Source: Pseudomonadota bacterium
Lineage (GTDB): Bacteria; Pseudomonadota; Gammaproteobacteria; Burkholderiales; SG8-39
Direction of reading: 5' to 3'
Assembly (NCBI GenBank): GCA_025352885.1
Contig: JANXRZ010000123.1
Span: 1-37,974, forward strand
Length of the DNA: 37,974 nucleotides
The position numbers were made by a program, and so were the translations under genes. Under the pieces are notes generated by a model. That model did no database searches and had not been told where the DNA came from. It worked only from the letters and a program-made list of their open reading frames with translations. Shown piece by piece: positions 1-7,847 of this stretch; positions within the stretch are counted from its first letter, which is position 1; each line of letters starts with the position of its first letter.

Positions 1-458
1 CCTTCATGAACAAGAAGCCCGGTGCAGAGAAACCTGCCGAAAGCGGCAAGGCGCCTGAAATTGCCGGCATGCCGGCAGGCAAGGCTCCCGCAGCGGAAAA
101 GCCCAAGTTCGACTTCTACAAGATCCTGCCCGGCAGCGAAGAGCCGGTTTCGGAAAAAGACCTCAAAGCCGCCGCCAAAAGTAAACCGGAAGCCTCCCAG
201 GACGTTTATTTCCTGCAGGCAGGGTCGTTCCAGAACCCGGCGGACGCCGACAACCGCAAGGCGCAATTGGCGATCATCGGGTTCGAGGCGTCGGTTGAGC
301 CGATCAACCTGCCCGATAAAGGCACGTGGTATCGCGTGAGACTCGGCCCTTACACGAAGATTGACGAAATCAACAAGTTGCGCTCGACCATGGCCGCGAA
401 CGGAATCGATGTGAGCCTGGTCAAAATCAAGGATCCTGCCTCCGCCAAGGCCAATTGA
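1..458 (+). CDS. SPOR-domain cell-envelope protein, 5' end cut by window
   Basis: The reading frame is open to the left edge, so only the C-terminal ~150 residues are present. A Pro/Ala/Lys-rich, probably disordered stretch comes first (about the first 60 visible residues). A SPOR domain follows (about residues 66-145 of the visible part), with the typical pattern 'YFLQAGSF', a middle helix rich in Ala/Asp/Lys, and 'WYRVRLGPY'. SPOR domains bind denuded peptidoglycan, often at the division septum, and FtsN-like proteins carry them after a single N-terminal membrane anchor. That anchor would lie outside the window. The gene precedes dsbA by 14 bp on the same strand, an order I know from betaproteobacteria (often argS - SPOR - dsbA). 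The family call is firm; a division role is inferred. Confidence 0.85.
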   Translation, partial: FMNKKPGAEKPAESGKAPEIAGMPAGKAPAAEKPKFDFYKILPGSEEPVSEKDLKAAAKSKPEASQDVYFLQAGSFQNPADADNRKAQLAIIGFEASVEPINLPDKGTWYRVRLGPYTKIDEINKLRSTMAANGIDVSLVKIKDPASAKAN

Positions 459-472
459 CGCATGGAGCAAGC

Positions 473-1111
473 ATGAAACGTTTCACCCTGTTGGCAGCCG
501 CGCTGATGGCGGCCGCACTCTCGCTTGCTCCGGCTCACGCGCAACTCAAGGCGGGCACCGATTACACCGAGATCAAAGGCGCGCAGCCGGTCGAGGCCAA
601 AGGCAAGATCGAGGTCGTCGAATTCTTCTGGTATCGCTGCCCGCACTGCTACAGCCTTGAACCAATCCTCGAGCCCTGGACGAAGAAGCTGCCCGCGGAT
701 GTGCAATTCCGCCGCGTGCCGGCCGTGCTCTCGGACAACTGGGCGATCGACGCCGCCATCTTCTATACCTTCGAGGCGCTTGGCGTGCTGGAAAAAGTGC
801 ACAAGCCGTTTTTCGACGCCATTCACAAGGACCGGCTAAACATCACGAACGAAACCGCGATGACCGAGTGGCTGACGAAAAATGGGATCGATCGCAAGAA
901 GTTCGACGAAACCTACAAGTCCTTCGGCGTCCAGGCAAAGGTCAAGCGTGCCGCGCAACTCTCGGTGGGCTACCAGCTCGAAGGCGTCCCGTTGCTGGCC
1001 GTGCAGGGCAAGTACACCATCAACGCCGATCAGGGCGGCAGCCAAGCCGGCATGCTGACCACGACGGACCAGCTGATCAGCATGGTGCGCAAGAGCCCGG
1101 TCAAGAAGTAG
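473..1111 (+). CDS. dsbA: Periplasmic thiol:disulfide interchange protein DsbA/DsbL
   Basis: This is a 212-residue thioredoxin-fold oxidant that introduces disulfides into exported proteins. The N-terminus is a clear signal peptide with Lys2/Arg3, a hydrophobic Leu/Ala core and a probable cleavage after 'APAHA' (about residue 23). The active-site motif is Cys56-Pro-His-Cys59 within 'WYRCPHC', the classical DsbA dipeptide. The cis-proline loop is visible later as 'EGVPLLAV'. An upstream TTG at 455 is in frame, but the ATG at 473 is preferred: it has a GGAG ribosome site six bases upstream and starts directly at the signal peptide. The gene lies 14 bp after the SPOR gene, probably in the same transcript. 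No dsbB partner is in the window. Confidence 0.93.
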   Translation: MKRFTLLAAALMAAALSLAPAHAQLKAGTDYTEIKGAQPVEAKGKIEVVEFFWYRCPHCYSLEPILEPWTKKLPADVQFRRVPAVLSDNWAIDAAIFYTFEALGVLEKVHKPFFDAIHKDRLNITNETAMTEWLTKNGIDRKKFDETYKSFGVQAKVKRAAQLSVGYQLEGVPLLAVQGKYTINADQGGSQAGMLTTTDQLISMVRKSPVKK

Positions 1112-1121
1112 CGCCCACCCG

Positions 1122-1265
1122 GTGCGCGTCTTCCTTACCGGCGCGTCCAGCGGAATAGGCGAGTCGCTCGCCCGTTACTACGCTTCGGCCGACGCCTCGA
1201 TCGGCCTGGCTGCGCGGCGCGCCGACTTTCTCGAAACGCTGGCCCAGAGCCGCGTGCCGGTTTGA
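1122..1265 (+). pseudogene. Truncated short-chain dehydrogenase (N-terminal remnant)
   Basis: A GTG-started frame 10 bp after dsbA encodes 47 residues that match only the first beta-alpha-beta unit of an SDR. The nucleotide-binding motif 'TGASSGIG' is intact near residue 6, followed by a helix and then 'GLAARR', the usual end of strand 2 with its NADP-type arginines. The frame stops at 1263-1265, and the next gene's ATG begins at the following base. A complete SDR is about 240-260 residues with a YxxxK catalytic pair, and none of that is present. The simplest reading is an internal deletion that removed about 200 codons and joined the stump to the next gene. A short expressed peptide or an assembly join cannot be excluded. 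Confidence 0.7.
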
Positions 1266-2075
1266 ATGGGAGCGTTGCGGGAGCTACGTGACGCCGCGGG
1301 CACGCTCCACCGTCCCTCCGGAGCGTCGGCTCGAATCGTTTGCCTCGTGCCCTCGCTTACCGAGCTCATCTGCGACCTCGGCTTGGCTGCCCAGCTCGTC
1401 GGCCGAACGGGCTTCTGCATCCATCCCCGCCACCTCGTAAAAGGCATCCCGAAAGTCGGGGGCACCAAGACCGTGGATCTCGAGCGCATCCGCGCCTTGG
1501 AGCCCACCCACGTCATCCTGAACATCGATGAGAACGAAAAAGCGACCGCCGAGGCGCTTGCCGCATTCGTCCCGGCGCTGGTCGTCACCCATCCCCTGTC
1601 GCCGCTCGACAACCTCGCGCTGTATCGGTTGATCGGCGGTCTGTTCCGACGAGGCGCCGAGGCTGAAAAACTGTGCGCGCGATTCAGAACAGGTTACGAC
1701 GCGATCACACTTGACCAGCCTGCGCTGCGCAAAGCGCTCTATTTGATCTGGAAGGACCCGTGGATGACCGTGTCCCGGGATACCTACATTGCGCGGACGC
1801 TCTCGCTTGCAGGCTTGATGACGCTTCCCGAGACGGCCGCATCGCGCTATCCGCGGTTTTCGCCCGACGACCCATGGTGTGCGGAAGCAGAGGTGGTCCT
1901 GCTGTCTACGGAGCCCTACAGCTTCCGCGAAAAGCATGTCGCCAAAATTGCGGCGTTGCCCGCGTTCGCGGGCAAGCCCGTACGCCTGATCGACGGCGAG
2001 ATGACGTCCTGGTACGGGAGCCGGGCGATCGAGGGGTTGGCTTACTTGCGTGAATTCAGGCGCAGCATCGCGTAG
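1266..2075 (+). CDS. Cytosolic BtuF-like helical-backbone metal/cobalamin receptor protein
   Basis: This 269-residue protein belongs to the BtuF/FecB-like (periplasmic-binding-protein class III) fold. Visible family features are 'IVCLVPSLTELICDLG' near residues 24-39, 'VGRTGFCIHP', 'KVGGTKTVDLERI' and 'PTHVILN', then a second lobe containing 'DPWMTVSRDTYI'. There is no signal peptide or lipobox, so it is probably cytoplasmic, unlike true BtuF. Proteins of this kind are annotated as cobalamin-binding in many betaproteobacteria, but their ligand is not established as far as I know. It starts immediately after the SDR remnant's stop codon. Its last 34 bp overlap the convergent phaC. A possible role is cobalamin or corrinoid handling, by homology only. 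Confidence 0.78.
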   Translation: MGALRELRDAAGTLHRPSGASARIVCLVPSLTELICDLGLAAQLVGRTGFCIHPRHLVKGIPKVGGTKTVDLERIRALEPTHVILNIDENEKATAEALAAFVPALVVTHPLSPLDNLALYRLIGGLFRRGAEAEKLCARFRTGYDAITLDQPALRKALYLIWKDPWMTVSRDTYIARTLSLAGLMTLPETAASRYPRFSPDDPWCAEAEVVLLSTEPYSFREKHVAKIAALPAFAGKPVRLIDGEMTSWYGSRAIEGLAYLREFRRSIA

Positions 2076-3820
2076 CTTCCGGGCGCCTCCTCCAAGACCT
2101 TGAGACCTTTGCCTGGCGTGCGCGCAGGCACCTTTTCCGGCCCGTTCTGCTTGTCCATCCATGCCTGCCAATCCGGCCACCAGGAACCGGGCACAGGCTT
2201 GGCGGTGCCGAACCATTCTTCCGGGGTGCCTGGAAGCGCGTCATTGGTCCAATGCTGGTACTTGTTCGCAGCCGGCGGGTTGACTATCCCTGCGATATGC
2301 CCCGATCCGCCGAGCACAAAGCGCACCGGGCCGCCCAGGTAATGCGCACCGCGATACGTCGTCTTCCACGGCGCAATGTGGTCCTCGGCCGTCGAGATGA
2401 AATAGGCGGGCACTTTTACCTTCGACAGATCGATCGGTTCGCCGGCGAGCTCGATGCCGCCCGGCACCCCCAGCAGGTTGTTCATGTACATGTTGCGCAG
2501 GTAGAAACTGTGCATCTTCGCAGGCATGCGCGTGGCGTCCGAATTCCAGTAAAGCAGGTCGAACGGAAACGGGTCCTTGCCCATCAGGTAGTTGTTGATC
2601 ACGAAGGACCACACCAGGTCGTTCGCGCGCAGCAGGTTGAACGTGGTCGCCATCTCGGCGCCTTCGAGATAGCCGCGTTGGTTCATCTTCTTTTCCAGGC
2701 TTTGCACCTGCGCTTCGTCGATGAACACGCCAAGTTCCCCGGGCTGAGAGAAGTCGAGCATCGCCACAAAGAACGTGGCGGCCCGCACGCGATCCTCGCC
2801 TCGTGACGCGAGCCAGGCGAGCATGCAGCCAAGCAGCGTTCCACCGAGGCAGTAGCCGATGAAGTTGACCTTTTTCTCGCCTGTCGCCTTCTCCACTGCC
2901 TTCAGGGCGGCCAGCGGACCTTCCTTCATGTAGTCGTCGAACCCTTTCGCGGCCAGCTTGCTGTCCGGATTGACCCAGGAAATGACGAACACCGTATGGC
3001 CCTGATCGACCGCCCATTTTATGAAAGAGTTCTTCTCCCTCAGGTCGAGGATGTAGTACTTGTTGATCCACGGAGGGATGATGACAAGCGGCGTCCGCCC
3101 GACTTCTTTTGTCGTCGGCTCGTACTGGATGAGCTGCATGAGGTCGTTCTGGAAGACCACCTTCCCCCGGGTGGTGGCGACGTTCTTGCCGAGCGTAAAG
3201 GCCTTCTCATCGGTCATGCTGATGCCGCCCTTCTCGATGTCGGCCAGCAGGTTGTCCAGTCCCTTGATGAGGTTCTGCCCGCCCGAGGCCATCGTCTCGC
3301 GGACGACCTGCGGATTGGTCAGCGCGAAGTTCGAGGGCGCGAGCGCGTCGAGGTATTGCCGGGTGAAAAAGGCGACCTTTTTCTTCGAGTCTTCCGGGAG
3401 GTCGTCCACGCCTGCGACGGCGTGCTGCACATGCCGGGAGGTGATGAGATAAGACTGCTTGATGAAATCGAAGAGGAAATTGGACTGCCATTCCTCATCC
3501 CTGAACCGGCCGTCGCCTTTGGCCGGCGTGGCGACCGGCTGCGCCTCCCCGCCGAACATCCGCATCCAGCTCGATTGCCACAGCTTCATGTAATCGAAGC
3601 TCATGTTGATCGAGAGTGCGGCCAGCGCATAAGGGTCCGCAAGCATGCGGGCGTACAGGTCCATGAACGCCTTGGCGATGCCGAGCTCGTCGCTCACGCC
3701 GGCGGACAGGCCCTTGGGATGTTTCTGGGCGAAGTCGGCGAGCAGTTTCCCCGCTCGCTCCGCGACATCCGCATAAAGGCGTGCGCGCTCTGCCGCGTCC
3801 ACCATGGGCTTGGGTTCCAT
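2042..3820 (-). CDS. phaC: Class I poly(3-hydroxyalkanoate) synthase
   Basis: PhaC polymerises (R)-3-hydroxyacyl-CoA, typically 3-hydroxybutyryl-CoA, on the surface of PHA granules. The 592-residue length fits class I enzymes. The lipase-like box carries the nucleophile Cys324 in 'IGYCLGGT'. The other members of the triad are Asp480 in 'STAEDHIAPW' and His508 in 'GGSGHIAG'. The N-terminal ~200 residues are the helical domain typical of class I synthases. A GGAG ribosome site precedes the ATG at 3820. The gene sits 43 bp after the MBL-fold hydrolase gene on the same strand and may be co-transcribed with it. Unlike many phaCAB loci, no phaB, phaR or phasin gene is adjacent. The thiolase at 7848 could supply acetoacetyl-CoA, but that link is speculative. 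Confidence 0.95.
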   Translation of the reverse strand: MEPKPMVDAAERARLYADVAERAGKLLADFAQKHPKGLSAGVSDELGIAKAFMDLYARMLADPYALAALSINMSFDYMKLWQSSWMRMFGGEAQPVATPAKGDGRFRDEEWQSNFLFDFIKQSYLITSRHVQHAVAGVDDLPEDSKKKVAFFTRQYLDALAPSNFALTNPQVVRETMASGGQNLIKGLDNLLADIEKGGISMTDEKAFTLGKNVATTRGKVVFQNDLMQLIQYEPTTKEVGRTPLVIIPPWINKYYILDLREKNSFIKWAVDQGHTVFVISWVNPDSKLAAKGFDDYMKEGPLAALKAVEKATGEKKVNFIGYCLGGTLLGCMLAWLASRGEDRVRAATFFVAMLDFSQPGELGVFIDEAQVQSLEKKMNQRGYLEGAEMATTFNLLRANDLVWSFVINNYLMGKDPFPFDLLYWNSDATRMPAKMHSFYLRNMYMNNLLGVPGGIELAGEPIDLSKVKVPAYFISTAEDHIAPWKTTYRGAHYLGGPVRFVLGGSGHIAGIVNPPAANKYQHWTNDALPGTPEEWFGTAKPVPGSWWPDWQAWMDKQNGPEKVPARTPGKGLKVLEEAPGSYAMLRLNSRK

Positions 3821-3844
3821 GAAGTCTCCTTTGGGTGGCTCTGT

Positions 3845-3864
3845 GGCCGCCCCCTGCGGCGGCC
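3845..3864. other. GC-rich perfect hairpin between MBL hydrolase and phaC
   Basis: GGCCGCC (3845-3851) and GGCGGCC (3858-3864) form a perfect 7-bp G:C stem with a 6-base loop. It lies just after the stop codon of the hydrolase and 24 bp upstream of the phaC start in the minus-strand transcript. There is no U-run after it, so it is not a standard intrinsic terminator. It could modulate read-through or mRNA decay between the two genes. Confidence 0.4.
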
Positions 3865-4934
3865 TAACCTGCTCCGGCTTGCCTCACCGCCGGAGGAGCA
3901 TAGCGGACGATGCCGTCGGAGCCAATTACGCGGCGCGCCCGACCCGCATTGCGCAGGTAGTGCAGGTGGGCAATCGCCTCACCCATGGCAAAAGTCGTCT
4001 GATGCGTGTCGAGCTTGCGGCGGAACAGCGTCTCGAGTACATCGAACGCCGCCAGCGGCGCATTGGCAGCGACCATGGCGGCTTCCAGTTCGGCAAGCCG
4101 CTCGGCATGATGCTGCTCCAGCGCCGTCACACGTTCATGGGCTCCGCGGAACGGCAGGCCGTGCGAAGGCAGGATCAGGGTGTCCTCGGGAAGGTCCCGG
4201 TACGCGCGGATCGAGTCCAGGAACTGCCCGAGCGGATCGCCATTCGGGTCGACGGACCAGACGCTCACGTTGGTCGAAATCTTGGGCAGCAGCATGTCGC
4301 CCGAAATGCACACGCCAATCGCTGCGCAGTACAGCGACGCATGTTCAGGCGCATGACCGTTCCCCACGAGCACCTTCCAGGAGCGCCCGCCGATGGTGAG
4401 CGTTTCCCCGTCGAGCATGCGGCGGTACTGGTTCGGGAGCGGCAGAACGCTCTTGCGATAGAAGTGGCCGCGCTTGGCCAGGCCGTCGTCATGCGAGGTA
4501 TCCATTCCATTGGCCTTGTAGAGCACGATCGCCGCTTCCGGCGAATAACCGGCCGCGTTGTCCATCACCGCGTGCGCAGTCAGGTACTCCCCCTGCGTCA
4601 TCCATAACTCGCATCCGAAGCGCTCGACCAGCCACCCCGCATTCCCCGCATGATCGGGGTGGTAGTGCGTAACGATGAGCCGGTAAACCGGTTTTGCGCC
4701 GATATGGGTGGCGAACACCTGCTCCCAGGCTGCCCGCGTAGAGTCGTTCGACAGCCCGCAGTCGACGATCGTGAACCCGGGCACCCCGTCCTGCTCGTCA
4801 TCGAGCAGCCACAGGTTGATGTGGTCGAGCGCGAAAGGCAGGACCATGCGCAGCCAGCGCACCCCCGGGGCGACTTCGATGGTCGTGCCCAGGGGCGGGG
4901 TCTCGGGGAAGGGAAACTGGAGCGGTGCTGGCAT
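3864..4934 (-). CDS. MBL-fold (metallo-beta-lactamase superfamily) hydrolase
   Basis: This 356-residue cytosolic protein has the metal-binding motif 'THYHPDH' (His90, His92, Asp94, His95). Further candidate ligands follow in order: His in 'VGNGHAPEHAS', Asp in 'CISGDMLLP' and His in 'LPSHGLPF'. This matches glyoxalase II/RNase Z-like hydrolases acting on thioesters, lactones or similar esters. The C-terminal ~90 residues are a helical extension seen in MBL proteins that sit near fatty-acid and CoA genes. It is divergent from liuR (127 bp between starts) and upstream of phaC on the same strand. A role in hydrolysing a CoA thioester or hydroxyacyl ester is plausible from context, but the substrate cannot be read from sequence. 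Confidence 0.85.
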   Translation of the reverse strand: MPAPLQFPFPETPPLGTTIEVAPGVRWLRMVLPFALDHINLWLLDDEQDGVPGFTIVDCGLSNDSTRAAWEQVFATHIGAKPVYRLIVTHYHPDHAGNAGWLVERFGCELWMTQGEYLTAHAVMDNAAGYSPEAAIVLYKANGMDTSHDDGLAKRGHFYRKSVLPLPNQYRRMLDGETLTIGGRSWKVLVGNGHAPEHASLYCAAIGVCISGDMLLPKISTNVSVWSVDPNGDPLGQFLDSIRAYRDLPEDTLILPSHGLPFRGAHERVTALEQHHAERLAELEAAMVAANAPLAAFDVLETLFRRKLDTHQTTFAMGEAIAHLHYLRNAGRARRVIGSDGIVRYAPPAVRQAGAG

Positions 4935-5061
4935 CGGGCGTCTCGGGGTCTGTGCGACGGGTCGGCTAGAATGCGCGAGACGACGCGAAGGCGGATGGCA
5001 AGGACTGCCCGAAGATTATCGCCGCGCCGCAGCATCCCGGCAATCGGACTCTTCAAAACAG

Positions 5062-5499
5062 ATGGTCATCTCAAGCCCGGAAAGCAAGTCCGCAGAGCGC
5101 TCCGAGTATTCCATCAGCGAGTTGGCGCGCGAATTCGATGTCACGCCGCGCGCCATTCGCTTCTACGAAGCAGAGGGGCTGCTCGCCCCAACCCGGGCAG
5201 GCCAAAGGCGCATCTACACCCTGCGCGACCGTACGCGTTTGAAACTCACGTTGCGCGGCAAGCGGCTCGGGCTCACCTTGTCCGAGATCCGCGAGATCGT
5301 GGACATGTACGACACCGGGCGCGACGAGCGCCCGCAGCTTGAGAAGTTTCTCGCCGTGCTCGAAGCCCACAGGCTGCAGCTGTTGCAGCAGCGCGAGGAC
5401 ATCGAGGCACAGCTATCCGAGATCGAGCTGTTCGAGAAACGCTGCAGGAAGCGCCTGGCCGAGCAAAAGCGCACCCCGGCCCGGCGCAGGCAAGGTTGA
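5062..5499 (+). CDS. liuR: MerR-family regulator LiuR of branched-chain acyl-CoA catabolism
   Basis: This 145-residue regulator has a MerR winged-helix DNA-binding domain at residues ~14-80 ('YSISELAREFDVTPRAIRFYE' region, then 'YTLRDRTRLKL'). A long dimerisation coiled coil follows, with Leu/Gln repeats around residues 95-130. It lacks the cysteine pattern of metal- or redox-sensing MerR proteins, as expected for LiuR, which responds to acyl-CoA intermediates. The ATG at 5062 is preferred because it starts just before the conserved domain. The frame runs open much further upstream, but that part overlaps the divergent hydrolase gene. It lies 78 bp upstream of liuA, with its expected operator between them. 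A weak TAGAAT -10-like element at 4967-4972 may serve this gene. Confidence 0.92.
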   Translation: MVISSPESKSAERSEYSISELAREFDVTPRAIRFYEAEGLLAPTRAGQRRIYTLRDRTRLKLTLRGKRLGLTLSEIREIVDMYDTGRDERPQLEKFLAVLEAHRLQLLQQREDIEAQLSEIELFEKRCRKRLAEQKRTPARRRQG

Positions 5500-5519
5500 C
5501 TTCACCGTGGCCTGCCAAA

Positions 5520-5541
5520 TTGACGTTTACGTAAACGTTAA
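5520..5541 (+). promoter_or_regulatory. LiuR operator / liuA promoter region
   Basis: Half-site TTGACGTTTAC (5520-5530) is followed directly by GTAAACGTTAA (5531-5541). The two arms are inverted repeats matching at 10 of 11 positions. This agrees with the LiuR operator described for proteobacterial liu regulons (core GTTTACGTAAAC). It sits 36 bp upstream of the liuA start. The first six bases, TTGACG, also look like a -35 element, so the palindrome would occupy the spacer, the usual arrangement for MerR-family regulators. The -10 is not clear (candidates at 5543-5551 are weak). The liuA ribosome site GGAGG is at 5568-5572. Confidence 0.88.
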
Positions 5542-5577
5542 GCACTATTCCCGGTTCCCCGCAGTGCGGAGGTTTGC

Positions 5578-6741
5578 ATGGACTACCCGTTCCTGAGATT
5601 CGACCACGGCGAGGACATCGCCGCCTTGCGGGAAACCGTTCGCCGGTTCTCCGCGGACGAAATCGCCCCGAGAGCCGCGGAGATCGACCGCACGAATGAC
5701 TTTCCCGCCGACCTCTGGCGAAAGATCGGCAGCCTCGGCCTGCTCGGGGTGACGGTCGACGAGCAATACGGCGGCACCAACATGGGCTACCTCGCCCACA
5801 TCATTGCAGTCGAGGAGATCAGCCGCGCTTCGGCAGCGGTGGGCCTGTCCTACGGCGCGTTCTCGAACCTGTGCGTGAACCAGATCCACCGCAACGGTAG
5901 CGAGGCGCAGAAGAAGAAATACCTGCCGAAGCTGGTCGCGGGCGAGCACGTCGGCGCGCTCGCGATGAGCGAACCGGGTGCCGGCTCCGATGTGGTGGGC
6001 ATGCGCCTGCGCGCCGAAAAGCGGGGCACGAAGTACCTGCTGAACGGCAACAAGATGTGGATCACCAATGGGCCGGACGCCGACGTCCTCGTGGTCTACG
6101 CGAAGACCGATTCGAACGCCGGGCCCCGGGGGATCACGGCTTTCCTGATCGAGAAAGGCATGAAGGGCTTCACCACTGCGCAAAAGCTCGACAAGCTCGG
6201 GATGCGCGGGTCCAACACGTGCGAACTCGTTTTCCGCGATTGCGAAGTCCCTGAGGAGAACATCCTCAGCCGTGAAGGCAGCGGCGTGAACGTGCTCATG
6301 AGCGGACTCGATTACGAGCGCGCCGTGCTCTCGGGCGGGCCGCTCGGGATCATGGCCGCCTGTCTCGATCTCGTGATCCCTTACGTGCACGAGCGCAAGC
6401 AGTTCGGCCAGGCGATCGGGGAATTCCAGCTCATGCAGGGCAAGCTCGCCGACATGTATGCGACTTTCTCCTACTGCCGCGCCTACGTGTATGCAGTCGG
6501 CCAGGCGTTGGACCGGGGCGAGACCACCCGAAAGGATGCGGCGGGCGCGATTCTGGTCTCTGCCGAGAAGGCCACCTGGATGGCAGGCGAAGCGATCCAG
6601 TCGCTCGGCGGCATGGGCTACATCAACGAAACCCCGGCCGGGCGGCTCTGGCGGGATGCCAAGCTCTACGAGATTGGCGCGGGCACGAGCGAGATCCGCC
6701 GCTGGCTGATCGGTCGCGAGCTGTTCGCCGAGACGGCGTAG
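5578..6741 (+). CDS. liuA: Isovaleryl-CoA dehydrogenase
   Basis: LiuA oxidises isovaleryl-CoA to 3-methylcrotonyl-CoA in leucine catabolism using FAD and passing electrons to ETF. The 387-residue protein shows the acyl-CoA dehydrogenase signatures '[11 protein letters not shown]' (~129-139) and '[10 protein letters not shown]'. The key feature is Glu247 in '[15 protein letters not shown]': isovaleryl-CoA dehydrogenases carry their catalytic base at this helix-G position, rather than near the C-terminus as in MCAD/SCAD. At the C-terminal position the protein has '[11 protein letters not shown]', with Gly where MCAD-type enzymes have Glu. It starts 36 bp after the LiuR operator with a strong GGAGG site, and is the first gene of the liu operon. 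Confidence 0.95.
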   Translation: MDYPFLRFDHGEDIAALRETVRRFSADEIAPRAAEIDRTNDFPADLWRKIGSLGLLGVTVDEQYGGTNMGYLAHIIAVEEISRASAAVGLSYGAFSNLCVNQIHRNGSEAQKKKYLPKLVAGEHVGALAMSEPGAGSDVVGMRLRAEKRGTKYLLNGNKMWITNGPDADVLVVYAKTDSNAGPRGITAFLIEKGMKGFTTAQKLDKLGMRGSNTCELVFRDCEVPEENILSREGSGVNVLMSGLDYERAVLSGGPLGIMAACLDLVIPYVHERKQFGQAIGEFQLMQGKLADMYATFSYCRAYVYAVGQALDRGETTRKDAAGAILVSAEKATWMAGEAIQSLGGMGYINETPAGRLWRDAKLYEIGAGTSEIRRWLIGRELFAETA

Positions 6742-6750
6742 GACGCTGCC

Positions 6751-7845
6751 ATGGCTCGATTGCACACGGCACTTTCCGACCAGCTTGGGCTGGTCGTCCC
6801 CATTGTCCAGGCACCTATGGCCGGCGGACCTGCGAGCATCGAACTGGTTGCCGCCGTGTCCCAGGCAGGAGGACTCGGTTCATTCGGATTCGCCTACACG
6901 CCACCCGAGGAAATGAAACGGCAGGCGGCCGCCGTGCGCGCGAAGACGAATGGCCCTTTCGGCATCAACCTCTTCGGCGCCCCGCTCCCGTCGGACGTTC
7001 CGGACGCAGACCAACGCGAAGCGCTCTCTGCGGTTGCGGGGTACTACGCCGAACTCGGATTGCCGCATCCTGAGCCGGTGCGCGCACCGTACGGGCCGGA
7101 TTTTTCCGCGCAGCTCGATGCCGTAGTCGACATAAGGCCGAAGGTCTTTACGACTCACTTGAGCGCCCTGTCGGGAGTACAGCTCGGCCGGCTCAAGGCC
7201 GCGGGCATCCTCGTCGGGGCAAGCGCCACGTGCGTGGCCGAAGCAGAAATGCTGCAATCGCTTGGGTTCGACTTCGTCATCGCACAGGGTGGCGAAGCCG
7301 GCGGGCATCGCGGGACCTACCTGCGTGATCCATACGAGGCGATGACCGGTACCCTTGCGTTGACGCGACTGCTCGCAAAGGCGGTGCGCCTTCCGGTGAT
7401 TGCGGCCGGCGGCATCATGGACGGCGAAGGCATCGCCGCAGTCCTTTGCCTCGGCGCCCAGGCCGCCCAGCTCGGCACTGCGTTCATCGCTTGCCCCGAG
7501 TCCGGCGCATCCCAGGCGCACAAGGAAGCACTGCTGGCCGCGCGGGAAGACATCACGACGATCACGGAAAAATTCTCCGGCAAGCCAGCGCGCGGCATCG
7601 CAAATCGCTTCACGCGCGAAATGCAGGCACGCAACGCCTTGCAACTGGTCTTTCCGGCGCAAAATAGCGTTACGGCCAAGCTGCGGGCCGCATCAGCAAA
7701 GGCCGGCAACCCGGACTTCGTCGCGATGTGGGCCGGCCAGGGGCTCGCCCTGTCGCGCGCCCTGCCCGCCGCCGCGTTGATTGCGCGGCTCGAGGCGGAA
7801 GCCATCGAGGCCATCCGCAGGACCGCAAACATCGTCAAGGAGTGA
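6751..7845 (+). CDS. Nitronate monooxygenase (2-nitropropane dioxygenase family) flavoprotein
   Basis: This 364-residue FMN-dependent TIM-barrel protein has the family hallmarks 'PIVQAPMAGGPAS' at the N-terminus, 'QGGEAGGHRGT' (~175-185) for phosphate/FMN binding, and 'PVIAAGGIMDG' followed by 'GAQAAQLGTAF'. Known relatives oxidise propionate-3-nitronate or alkyl nitronates. Others are FMN enzymes of unknown substrate, and the family name is applied broadly. It lies 9 bp after liuA and 2 bp before the thiolase gene, so it is embedded in the liu operon. It may detoxify a nitro analogue, or act on a branched-chain acyl-CoA side product; neither is demonstrated. The start ATG at 6751 has an AGGA-like site just upstream. 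Confidence 0.85.
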   Translation: MARLHTALSDQLGLVVPIVQAPMAGGPASIELVAAVSQAGGLGSFGFAYTPPEEMKRQAAAVRAKTNGPFGINLFGAPLPSDVPDADQREALSAVAGYYAELGLPHPEPVRAPYGPDFSAQLDAVVDIRPKVFTTHLSALSGVQLGRLKAAGILVGASATCVAEAEMLQSLGFDFVIAQGGEAGGHRGTYLRDPYEAMTGTLALTRLLAKAVRLPVIAAGGIMDGEGIAAVLCLGAQAAQLGTAFIACPESGASQAHKEALLAAREDITTITEKFSGKPARGIANRFTREMQARNALQLVFPAQNSVTAKLRAASAKAGNPDFVAMWAGQGLALSRALPAAALIARLEAEAIEAIRRTANIVKE

Positions 7846-7847
7846 CC

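Noticed and set aside
2996-4399. A 467-codon open frame on the plus strand
   Set aside because: It is antisense to phaC and the MBL hydrolase, crosses both genes, has the biased Arg/His/Val-rich composition of a GC-rich shadow frame, and shows no domain.
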